DNA of 64,000 nt from Himantopus leucocephalus (taxonomy: Eukaryota; Chordata; Aves; Charadriiformes; Recurvirostridae), in assembly GCA_003993805.1 (NCBI GenBank), contig RSEF01000031.1:18734138-18798137 (forward strand), in the 5' to 3' direction. This document shows, piece by piece, positions 11,201-22,300 of the stretch (the first letter of the stretch is position 1; every line of letters begins with the position of its first letter). The notes beneath the pieces were generated by a model. That model was not told the DNA's origin, did no database searches, and worked only from the letters and a program-made list of their open reading frames with translations. The translations under genes were made by a program, and so were the position numbers.

Positions 11201-14200
11201 CTACATTGCATTTACCATGGTGTAAGAAAACACTTGTGAGTTACCACCATCAAGTATGCTACAAAACCATACTTTGCAATTTGTATAGCTACTCAAAGCA
11301 AAAAAAAAAAAGGCAATCTTCTGAGGATGGAATAAGAAATCTTATAACAGCTACAAATTACATGCTTGTGAGGGAGACGCTACGGAAAAGAAACTCTGAG
11401 TTTTTCATGACTGAAACCTCCTTTTGCAGTGAGCTGCACCTGAGTGGAGCCCTATGCCTGGGTTGAACCCAGCAATTATGGAACAGCCATAGTTATACCT
11501 GCCGAGCTTCACCCAAAAGCTCTCCAAGGAGGAGCACTGGAGGTACCATATGTGAATAAGCCCTAGTTTTTAATTATACGAGTCTGTACTATATCTAGTC
11601 TTCATCAAGTAACAAAAATACTAGTCTACATATCAAAAACATCACCAAGCAAATGCATCCAGGAGCTCCAACAGGGGTAGGTACCAGCAAATGGTGGGCT
11701 GTCCTTGCACTACCACTGACAGCATGAAAAGCTGAGCGTTCTGGTCACGTCTTCATCAAAAAGTTTACAGCAACACTTCTGTCACATGCTATGTTAAAAA
11801 TGCAGCCTGCATGTATGCTGCAAGAAGGTTGTGATCTAACTCCCTAAAATGAGAAGGGTTTGTTTCGAATGTTTGTGATTACAGCAAAAAAAAATCATGT
11901 CTTGTGACTCACAAGGCCTAACCCCAGAAATGTAATGTTGCTCAACAAAACAGACCACAGACATTCATGACTACTGTGAGTGATGGGACATCTCTAATGC
12001 TGAGAGTTTGTAAAACGCAAATCACTAATAGCAAGCACTAAACTTCACACTAAAACAAAAGCTCAAATTCTGTTTACTGCCTCAGCTCCCTTATATTTCA
12101 GGATGGATCTAACGCCACGTGGTGCAGAATGCATCTGGGGCGGTACAGCAACATTCAGTGAAAAACTTTTCTGTGTTCATTGGGACCGAATAGCAGACAC
12201 GGATGGTGGCATGGGGTTGTCAAGAGCCCAAGACCTTAGAAACAAGGTGCAGCACTGGCCCATACCTAACTAGCTAGACATTCAGGGACACCAGCACCCA
12301 GGTACCATACCTACATGGAATAAAAAATCTTCATCAATGACTCATACAGCAGTTTATGTGAAACAGCATAGTAAACTACATCAGACTTTAATAAATTGTA
12401 CTCAAAATCTGTATGCCAATATTCACATGTTCCTACACACACATATTTTTTCTATTTTAAAGTAATGTTCCTCATTAATATTCTCCTCTATAAAACCGTA
12501 ATTTAAAACTATTCTTTTGTATGGAGAAGCATGATAACATCTAGTCAGTTTACAAAGAAATTAATTATAATTTCCTTTAAATTAAAAATCTTCTGGTTGT
12601 ATATTTGGTCACTACATTCATCTACTATTAAAAGTGTACTTAAAAAGAAAAAAAAAAGCACACACCCAAGCGATCAAAAGAGAGTTAATTGCTGAGACTG
12701 ACTTATGATAAGAACCGACACAGTCAGCACTTTGAAGGCACAGCTCAGAAGAACCGGCACCAACAGAGAGGGTTTCTATAGTGCTCTGATATTTACATTA
12801 GGGGACGTTTGTGCAAAGCGCAGCAGATTTTCTGAGTGAAGGCAGCCAGCCTGGTGCAGAGGGTGGGTGAGGAAGGAGGGGCGGACAGGGGGCCGCGGGC
12901 AGTGGGAGTTCCTCTCCCCCCAGCTCCAAGTGCAGCAGGAACAATGCTGAGAAAGGCGGGCAGCTACACCCAGGTCAGCAGAGACGGACAGTCCCCCACC
13001 GGTGTTAGCCCCCACCACGTCCTGGCTTTTCAATAACATTTACACGTTCGCAGTTGTGAACAGTGGAGCTTTATTTTCTTGTCTGACTTGGTGACTTCAA
13101 GGGGAAACACATTAGAAGATAAAATTTGCTTAAACTTTACAGTGATAAACTACAAAAGGAACGGTCCTTATGCGTTCCTACTAGGCATGCCTTGGCTGAC
13201 ATCCCTGTAACCCCAACAGCTTTTTTTTCCAAGGAGACCTGCAGTTATTGCAGCTTGTTTCAGGTGCCTAAGCCAGGCATATGGTCACACTACGGCAGGC
13301 TTTAGGGACCCCAGGTCCTACCCAGCCCAAATACCCTTTTACCACAGCTCACTCCTCCACCCCTGGGCAGAGCTCCCTGCCTGACTACGCTCTTCCTCAC
13401 TTGTTACTGTTAATACTAATATGGGGTGGTTTCACGCACACAGGGTGATCCTGGGCTGGCGTCAGTAGGTTATTGGTTTCTCCCAGCCCTTTGGGGTTTC
13501 TTATATAGTAAGGTGCAAGAAGGCACTCTACGAATGAATTAATTGTTCCCTCTCCTGACGGGTTTGTGATCTTGGGAATCCAGGCATTGCTTACGTGTAG
13601 CAACAGCAGTCTGCATCACTGCATGGCAGGTGAGGTTGGGGAAATGGCTACACCGCAACCCTGGAAGCCTTTGCAATGGCACCCACAGGTCACTGTGGTC
13701 AGGAGGCTCTCCCTGCCCCTGTGGGCTCCTCAGAACATCAGCCCCATGCCCAGGCCCTATGGCTGCAGCACTTTCCATGGCAGTTTTGGATGCCAGATGA
13801 ATTAAACCCCCATCCCATAGCCCTACACTTGTCTACAGCCTAAGCTACCGGCCAGAGAGCAGAACAGTGCCACTGCAGGCTTCAGGCATCTTCTCTGGAG
13901 AAGCCACTGCCTCTCATTTCATTCATGTCTCTGCAGCAGATCCTCAGCACAGATTCTTCTGTGCTTTTTGTTGTTATTTACACACAGCTTGCTGCATGCA
14001 CCCTGCCCACAACAGCCCTGTCCCTCTTGCCACCAGCCCTGGTGTGTCAGTGACCTCTAGAGGTTCTCCTCTCGCCTCGTGCTCTGTCTCAGCCCACAGC
14101 CCACAGCCCACGGCTAGGACGCCCTGCCACCACTGCTGCAGCAGGTCCTGCCCACCCTTCCTGGGGAAAGAGCTGTTTGTGCAGAGACAGACCAAGCTGT

Positions 14201-14856
14201 GGAAACACCTCCTTGCCTATGGCACTTGTAAACTCTGCACTTGGTGTTGGGAGTGAGACACATAGTGCAGAGTCCATCAAACACAGTGGGCAAAAAATCA
14301 GTGGGCAAAACCCAGGACAGGGGAGTAGCTGCCAAGCACACTACCAGACACAGCTGTCTGCAGAGGTCGGCAATGCACTGCTCACACAAGTTTTAGCTCC
14401 TTGACAGCAGAGGAAAGGTCATGGTCACCATGAGAAAGCTGTGAAGATGTCCTTCAGGGAACAACTGAGAAAGGGGGAGCCCTCTATTAAGCAGGGGGGC
14501 AGCAAAGGTCCTGGGCTACTGACAACAACACAGCCCACAAGTAGCTTCAGATGAGCTACCTTAACACAAGTCTCTAGGTACACCGAACATACATCAAAAA
14601 TCATAAAATGGCTCACTACCAAGGCAGGCAGAAGCTACTCCGATTCCCTCTCTCACACACTGGCCAGCAAGTTTTCTTCTCTTCTTAAATGGAAATGCAT
14701 ACATTCTCACCCTGCGTATTTATTTTTTTCAGAAAAAAAGATCAAGAACAAAGATCAAGAACAAAGAAATCCTGCATACATCATATGTTCACTTGTCACA
14801 TCTTTGTTCCCATTCCCTGGCACCACAGCTAGCTACAATAGAAGGGATATCCTCAC
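11201..14856. other. non-coding DNA with a GC-rich patch
   Basis: Mostly AT-rich single-copy sequence. The stretch around 12836-13040 is GC-rich with several CpGs but too short and too CpG-depleted to be a CpG island. From 13.2 to 14.6 kb the composition is more balanced and open frames reach 129 codons (13867-14256), with low-complexity Cys/His/Pro-rich translations and no known domain. A 13-bp tandem repeat lies at 14739-14764. Confidence 0.5.
14739..14764 (+). repeat. 13-bp tandem repeat, two copies
   Basis: AGATCAAGAACAA is repeated exactly at 14739-14751 and 14752-14764, just upstream of the candidate exon on the plus-strand map. Confidence 0.9.
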
Positions 14857-15046
14857 CTTGAGAAATTGGACTCTGAGCTGCAAGCTTCTGCTTCAGAAGT
14901 GTTATCAGCTGCTGATGCAATTGCCAGTTTGGGGTTTCCTGTAGTTTATGCTTAAATTCTATGTTATTCATGACAAGGCACAGCTTTTCCCATGTTTTCA
15001 TAGAAATATAAGGGTTTTCAGAACATACGACAGCTTGGAATGCTAG
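14857..15046 (-). CDS. candidate internal coding exon, unknown protein
   Basis: Seen on the minus strand: a pyrimidine-rich acceptor ending CCCCCAACAG at 15047, then 190 bp open in one frame (63 codons plus one base), then a consensus donor CAAG|GTGAGG at 14857/14856. The translation includes SENPYISMKTWEKLCLVMNN and WQLHQQLITLLKQKLAAQSP, with a hydrophobic pattern like amphipathic helices and ordinary vertebrate codon choice (CTG, CAG, AAG frequent, no CpG-rich codons). I do not recognise the family; a helical-repeat protein is one guess. The start is phase 0 and the end leaves one base. The block at 16501-16683 would end with two bases, so the two cannot join directly. A chance open frame between splice-like sites remains possible. 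Confidence 0.33.
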
Positions 15047-16500
15047 CTGTTGGGGGAATAGGCATTGCAGGCAGAGGGAACAACTAGGCATGAAGCAGCC
15101 CATAGTCAGACACGACAGACTGACCCATTCGTGTGGCACCTCTGGCTGGGCCGTGTAATACTGAGCTGTTCAGCATAAGCCTGACACACGTGCCCAGGTT
15201 TAACCATGATCAATTTCCCATTACAGAACCCCTCCAAGCACTTTGGTGATGTAGGACCTTCAAAACCCTGAGTATGCAGAAGGGAGGATCTGGGTATATA
15301 CATGGAATATACACACAGTTCTTACAGCTGATGAAATGGTCCCTCTATGCACTACAGCTGCCTCAAATAACTTTGACGGGTGGAGAAGAGGGAAGGGTTG
15401 ATTAGGATTGGAGAAGGGCATTTACATACACACACAGGCATCCCACAAACCCTCAAATTCTTGGAGTGTCCTGGCTGAAACTGTAGCACCCAGCTACCAG
15501 TACATATTGCATGATAACTCAATAGCAACAAGTCTTAAATACTGCTTTCCTTCCTGCATCTGCAAGTGCTTGATAAAGTGGACAAAAAAGAGCAGAGAGC
15601 GTTTTAACTTATTCACAACTACTTCTCACAATGGGCGTACTCCAGATAAAAAACATTGTGTGTTTTAGTGAAAAATGCTGAGCACTGGTGGCCCCTTCTG
15701 TGCCGGCACCTGCCGACTCTGCTTCCTGTCGATGGCAGCATGCAAGCAAACCCACACAGTCATCTTCAGGCCTGCTTCTGGCATCCTGCGCCTTGCTTTA
15801 CTGCTAACCCGCCCAAACCCACCCATCAGACAGAAGCTGGGCCACCCCTTTCTATGAACCTTGCCTCAAAACTAAGCTGGAGGGGTAGAATTCCAGAATA
15901 CTTTTGTGCAAACGTTTCACATAGTGAAGGTGGACAAAGCCAGTCTGACCAATTCTGCACCAAAACAGTGGCAGCTAAAGTCAATGGGTTATTCTTAAGC
16001 ACGTTATTAAGCAAGTGTCCCAGAGGTTATGGTCTATCAGCTCTCTGCATCTTTCCCTGTGTAAAAGCTTGCTGTAGATTGCCTTTGTGAATGGACATCT
16101 TTGTGTCTACCTTGCAAATCTATTTCTAATGCAGTCAGACAGTAAACCTATTTCTTACCAAGCCATCATGCACAAAGCAACAATAAAATAAGCTAATAAA
16201 ATAGTAAGGTTAACAGAGTAAGAAGGTCTGTTCAACAAACTTATTTAAAGAAAATAAAAAATTATGATATCTCTAGTAGACTAAAAATATGCCATACATG
16301 TTACTGATGCAACAATGTGCCTCTGAAACAAAACTTCCTATCTATCTGTTACAAGTTTATGCATTAAAAGCTGTGAGAACAGCCTATTGCAAAGGGAAGC
16401 ATTTCTCTATTTTCTATAGCTAGCTTTTTATTCGTATTTGGAGTGCAGCTCCTAGAGGGAAAGGAAAACTGAGTCTTCATTTCACCCACATAATGATATC
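15047..16500. other. non-coding, nothing firm recognised
   Basis: Single-copy sequence between the two candidate exons; on the gene hypothesis it would be intron or 3' flank. Minus-strand AATAAA lies at 16427-16432, about 70 bases past the stop codon of the block at 16501-16683. That could serve as a polyadenylation signal if the block were a last exon. The 144-codon plus-strand frame at 15656-16090 has no recognisable motif. Confidence 0.45.
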
Positions 16501-16683
16501 TTACAACTGTGAGTAAAACTTGTAGAATCCAATTTCTGATGTCATGTCTGTGAAAATGAAAGTTTTAGTTGTGGAAGGCAGCAAGGAGAAATTTTTTTTC
16601 AGATTGCCTGGTTCTTCCTGGTCAATGACAGAAAATCCACTCTCTCTCAGCTGCAGGCAGGTGTCTTCACACAGAGGATTTCC
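16501..16683 (-). CDS. candidate coding exon (internal or last), unknown protein
   Basis: On the minus strand a strong acceptor (TCCTTTCTTTCTGACCCTCAG) precedes 60 open codons and a TAA at 16501. The peptide runs GNPLCEDTCLQLRESGFSVI, then NFSLLPSTTKTFIFTDMTSE and IGFYKFYSQL. Codon choice looks coding-like (CTG, CAG, GAC, ACC, TGC, TTC). The alternating hydrophobic/polar pattern near the end suggests beta strands, like an immunoglobulin-type or ASH/MSP-type sandwich; that is inference only. It may end as a last exon at TAA, with AATAAA at 16427-16432, or splice at TT|GTAAGA, giving an internal exon ending at 16505. I do not recognise the gene. A non-coding explanation cannot be excluded. Confidence 0.35.
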   Translation of the reverse strand, partial: GNPLCEDTCLQLRESGFSVIDQEEPGNLKKNFSLLPSTTKTFIFTDMTSEIGFYKFYSQL

Positions 16684-16812
16684 CTGAGGGTCAGAAAGAA
16701 AGGACCCAAATAAAACAGATGTTAACATGCGTATATGTATACCCCTTTCTCTCCATGCATTGGTTTAGCACTCTTCTCTACAGGCTGGCAAGGCATATAC
16801 TAGATCGGGGGG

Positions 16813-16828
16813 AAAAAAAAAAAAAAAN
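16813..16828 (+). repeat. poly-A tract ending in an N
   Basis: Fifteen A residues then one unresolved base, the second such case in the window. Likely homopolymer-length uncertainty. Confidence 0.9.
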
Positions 16829-17510
16829 GACCACCACAATATATTTACAACACTGTGTGCAGTAACAGGTCTGGCTGCAACATGCATAAGAAAGCCTGCC
16901 GGAGCAATCATGTCATGCGTAGGGACAGATGTCAAATTTTCTTAGCCAGGGATTAGAAAAATATGTTTGTTTCCAAATAAGCTTATCCTGCACGCTGCCA
17001 GGAAATATTTTAACGAAAGCTGCCACTCAGCTCTGTTTCTTTTGCCATGAAGTAAAGAAAACAGCAGTGCTGCTGGAAACACTGACACAGCCACCGATTT
17101 CTGTGTTATCTGCTGGAACTTGCCCCTGGCACCTATCCAGCTCTACCTGACTGACTGCGAGCTTTGGTGAAAGTTAGCACTAAGAATAGCCCTAGTCACT
17201 GCTCAGACATTTCCCTCTTCAAGAAAACTAACACTGACCTGTTACAGTAGATATGATCCTCTTTCAACTTTCCAGAAGTGTCCACTGTTTTTCTTTGAAG
17301 TACTTAAAATGTTCTTATTCAGTTTCATGATGAAGCAGAAAATCTATGCAATCAGGTGTGGAAATGGCATGCTGAACTCACTATAAAAAATAGCTTTGCC
17401 ATATTTGTAAAGCTTAGAAAAACTTGGATCATCCTCTGCTTTACCAAAAGCTGAGAAGATGTATTTTAACAAGTCAATTTATATGGCTTTGTATTGACAG
17501 CACAGGTAAA

Positions 17511-17540
17511 GGGGGAGAGAGAGAGAGGGAGGGATAGAAG
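17511..17540 (+). repeat. GA-rich microsatellite
   Basis: A run of GA and GGGA units, purine-only on the plus strand, with GAGAGAGAGAGA at its centre. Confidence 0.8.
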
Positions 17541-19291
17541 GATGTATTTGTAGAAGACTGTACGCCAACTGATGTACAATGCAAACTAAAAACAATACAA
17601 AAACAAGAGTGACTTATAAAAGGACAGGCAATCAAAGCAAAAATGTAACTGCTCAACGGAAGAGACTGAAGGAATCAGCCTTTTTGCTTGGAGAGGGCCT
17701 CCATCACCTGCCTGTGAGAGCACAAACAAAGCAGATTGAAACCCAGACAGTATGGAGCGCTGACTGCAGTTTAGGCTTAAAAATATGTTGGCGAGATAAG
17801 CGACAAGTAGTTGTTCATGTTTTGATAGAACAGCGGTGTTACCCTGAAGCTGTGGGCTGGCTGGTTGCGCTGGGAGCGAGGGTGAGGAGCAGGGAAGGTC
17901 TCCCTGTGGCTCCTGGCACCCTGCGCGGGGGAAGGTTTCCTTTGCTCACAGTTTCCTCTCACCACAACCCAAACAGAGACGTGGGATTTTCCCCTCAGCG
18001 CAGCCAAGAGTTGCTGCTGATAACAGCACTAAGGCAACCCCAGTGTTGAGGCACCTCCCAGACAGTGCTCACGTGCCTCGCAGATCTTCAAGTTAGGCAT
18101 GTGCTTTGCTGAGCTGAAGCCTGAGTTGCTGCCCCAGGAAAGGTGGTAGAAAAAATATTTATTACCCCCAATGGCTCCAGCTGTGGCAAGAAATGATCCA
18201 ATAAAAGCCAATGTGACAGGAATTGGCACAGAAGTACAAAGAAACTGAAGGGTTTTTTTGTTGTCATCTCCAGGCTCTCTAACTCAAACACTCCTGAAAA
18301 ATTTACCCTTCCATCTATCTGAAGTTGAATTTAATATTTATACAATATCTGCTAGTTTGTTAAGCAAAAGCTCACTCATAACACTAATCAATACTGACCT
18401 TTTTCTTGTTTTGTCTTGATTTGGTTTTCTTATGCTGACTTTATTTTTTGTTTAAAGTACCATTTTACATTTTGTATTTCATTCTGCAGCTGAACATCAT
18501 CAACAACAAACAACAGTAAGACTTAGTAATTCTGCAATTTCTTGTGGGGCCTCACCTCCCCTGGTTGTCTCTAGGCAGCATTCTGATAAGCGATAATAAA
18601 AATAATTTTGTCCCTTGCTTAGTCACACTGGTGTTGCAGATATAAGAGTAACCACCATAGAGAGATGTTACTGTCTCGAACTTTTAAGGGAAGCCTCTGA
18701 GAATTACCGGTGAGAGTACTTAAAAATATCTTACAGGAAAGCTATCAAAGTTTTTTATAGCCTTTACTTTTTGAGTTTGGCAGGGTTTTTTTCAAGTAAA
18801 TTTTGCATGCATTTTAAAATATTTAGGTGTTTTTAAAGATACAAAATTTATATAGGAACAAATGTCCAAGATTAGCAACAGTAAAGTATACCTTGACTTT
18901 TGCAGGGCTTTTGACTTACAGTATTCTTGCATCCAACCTAGAAATAAGGACAGGGTGAGTGAACCACAGGGTGGGCCAGGAAACCAGAAGGATGTTCGGG
19001 ATTAAGGATCAGGGCTCAGCAATTCACAGTCCGTCTGGCAATCAGTTAGGGGTGACATTTCTCAGAGGAGGCTGCAGGGGCCGATGATATTGAGCATCCT
19101 CCCCAGGGCAGTGGGATATAGTGTGCCCTCAGCAAGTTTGGGAAAGGCAGCAGCGGGCACCAGCAGCGCCCTGCAGTGGGCAGGCTGGCTGGGCCATGCT
19201 GGCAGGTTGAGGGAAGGGGTGACCTCCCCACTCAGCCCTCCTGCGGCCCCGTCCAGAGTACGGGGCTTCCTGTAACACAGAGATATTGATA

Positions 19292-19378
19292 GATCAAACC
19301 AAGAGCAGTTTTGGAGAGGTAAAATACCAAGGATTCAAGCTGGGTTGGTCAAACCAAGCTCAAGAGCAAGTTTGGAGA
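19292..19378 (+). repeat. imperfect direct repeat with spacer
   Basis: A unit of the form G-TCAAACCAAG...AGAGCA-GTTTGGAGA occurs at 19292-19317 and again, with a 6-base insertion, at 19347-19378. It is a local duplication with later changes and matches no mobile element that I know. Confidence 0.65.
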
Positions 19379-22300
19379 TTGACCCACTGAGAAAAAGGAG
19401 AAGTGACTGAGGAACCAAATGAGGGGAAATTAAAGCCAGGCAGAATTATTCTTTACACTAACCCCCTCCCCTCTATCTATTTGGCAGTTCTTCAGCCTGT
19501 GTGTAAATCCCCTTGTGATCACAAAAATGATGGGATAACGAGTTTGTGTTAACCTCATGACAAGCTGGAGGGAGGAGGTCAAGCGAGTACACGTTTGAAG
19601 CATCGGGCAGGGGAGAGCAGTGATGCAGATGGAGAAGGGGATGCTGTCAGCAAATGCTTCCTGTTTTGATGCATGGGGAGAACGTGCAGCATTGGCTCCT
19701 GCTCTTATCACAAGAAAGCTCTTCCTTCCTATGTCTCTCTTTCAGCTCAAGAGGTCAAAGCAAGTTGGTCTGCCTGAACACAAACAGAAAAGGAGCACAG
19801 TCCAGGTTTTCCACTGGCAACAAACCATCTGCTCCCCACTGCGGCTAGCCACGTGCTGCGGTGCCCCCCCCCACACTGTTTGCTACCCCCTTACCCAGCA
19901 GCCTCTCCTGAAGCTCCTGTGCTCCCTCTCTCCTGCACCCCAGACCAGTGCTTCTCCTGCATGTTCCCGTCAGCAGCAGAGGCAGCTCATATGTTCCCGT
20001 GGACAGAGTTTTCAGAATAAGGCAAGATTTCCATGCAATGCATTTAGTTCAAGTTTACCACTTGAGAAAGTCCCACTGCTTTGAAACTATTTGAACCATA
20101 TTGATAGCTTCAAAAATGTTTTCTCTCCTGCTTTCCTAATTCTGTTCTGTCCTACCATTTCCAAAAATAAAAAACTTTCTGTTAAGAACCTCCCATCAAT
20201 GCAACAATCACCATTTTGTGGAACCTGCACAAGGGTAATGCTCTTTTCGGTCACCAAATCCACCAGGAGCCAGCTTTTTCCCCATTCTCCTAAAGGGACA
20301 ACCAAAGGTCAGATTTTGCCTTTCATGTTTCCAGTTTCCAGAGGCACCTTCTTTTTGACCGTGTGGTCCTAGGAGGCTCCCTGGTACATACAAGTCATGT
20401 TTCAATAGCATGATCTTTTCTTCTCATTGTAATAGGCTGCTCATCTCTGATGGAAGCTGGTTTTGCTACCCTGCTCCTGCTGTGATTCATGGGTGTCCCA
20501 TGCAGCTCTGCCAGGCAGCATCTCTGGACATTTGTGTTCTTCAAAGACCTGTTTGGAAATCCTAATTCTGTCAATAGTCTTTATGCACCCACTCATTTCT
20601 ATTTAATTATACCTTGAACAAATGAAAGTCAAGGGTACATAATTCTAGTTTTATTTGACCCATACAGCTCTGAAAAAATGATCTTTGACTAGCAGGGAAA
20701 TAGTTTCTTCTACAAAAGTATACTGAACGTCTCACAGCCTGTTCTGCATTTACACTGGGGTGCTGATTTTTTTCAAAGAGCTAAGAAGCAGAATTAGCTC
20801 ATACGGCACAGGATAAGATTTTTCAGTTGAATAATTTTTTGGGCAAAAATGCAGATTTGGGTACAACTATAATTATTTGCAGACAAGCACATGATTTATT
20901 GATTAGTCTCAGCTGAAAAAGCCTGGAGAGAAGGGAAAGAGAAGTATTAAGAAATGTTTTGATTTTTCATTTTGAAAATATCTTCATTTAGAAATGTTCC
21001 TGAACATAACACTAAATAATTCAAAAAATGTAAAAAAAAAAAAAGTCCTAAGGTAACAATATTTTTTCCTTTTTCCAGTTCAACAAAATAAGAATAGTTG
21101 TTTAATTTTAATTGCAGGCCAGATTTAAAATCAGAGCTAACCCACAAACTAAGATGCCTCCTAGAAAAGTAGTTGCAAGGCAGTGCACTAGAGGAATCTA
21201 CCACAGTCTCAAGAACATCTTGAGTCTGAGATTTATGCATGCTTATATATTGAAACATAAACTCTCATCATCAGCCTAAAGACAACATCTAAACAAACCT
21301 TGAGACAGAGCTACCTACACTGCTGCTTAACTAGTCATATTAGGCTGTTATGTCCCGGTTCAACGCATTCAGCTCCCATCTGGCTGCTAGACTTCTTAAA
21401 AGTAAGAGACAACACCATGAAACCTGGCCTTCTACAACAGCACTGAATTTTAGACAGTAACTTTTAAAAATACCCAGACATACTATCATCTTCTATTAGG
21501 TTACGTGAACGTTTGCTCAGAAAATGAAATGTTATGGTTTATTTCTTCTCATTCAGACTAAATATTTCAGGTGGGAAGCACCAATTAGCACTGGAGAACA
21601 TTTAAAGAATTAACACTGAATTATTTTCTTGCTACTTGAAGGATTGCTGACTCAGGTCTGGGGTTTTGGCTATCTCTTATTAGGAGCAATCATTTTAGTT
21701 AAATAACAATGGATAAATAACTCGGAACTTCTTGGAGAACATTTTCCCAATGGAAAACACCTATTTATGAAAGTCCAGATGTTTTGAATATGGCTAGGGA
21801 TTGCAAAGAAATCCTGGTGGACAGATGCCAGCAAACTCACTGGGCTTCCCAGCCACCTGCCTGTGCACCTCCTGAGAAACCTGCCCTCTGGGACTGATAG
21901 ATCTGCACCATATAACTTGAGTCTGGACAATTGATTTTCCTAAGAAACAAGCTCCTACTTTGACAGCTTTGCTTAATAAAGGAATTCTCAGGCCACAACC
22001 TCCTTGTGATCCTGTGAATCAGTCTGATACTCTGTGCCAAAAAGGTGTTTTTTGTTGGCTCTGAGGTGCAGTTTGTACAGCTCATTCCACTAGGACGTAG
22101 CTTTCAACCAAAGCCACTTCACAGAGCAGCTGCCAGATTTATCCTCAAATGCTGCCTGCCTTTAGCAGCTTAATTACCTTATCAGCTTCTGCATCATATA
22201 GTTATCTACAGGCACCTGTGGGAAAGAGACAGTCTTGGGAAAAGGGCATTATCCCTCCTTTCAGGTCTGACCTCAAATCTTTTTCCCAAGCCTGATCATT

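Noticed and set aside
12836..13040. GC-rich patch as a CpG island or promoter
   Set aside because: Too short, and CpG count is clearly below expectation for its GC content; no initiator or exon beside it.
17579..18049. 156-codon open frame in a GC-richer patch
   Set aside because: No domain, no promoter features, and a minus-strand open frame overlaps. The GC content alone explains the lack of stops.
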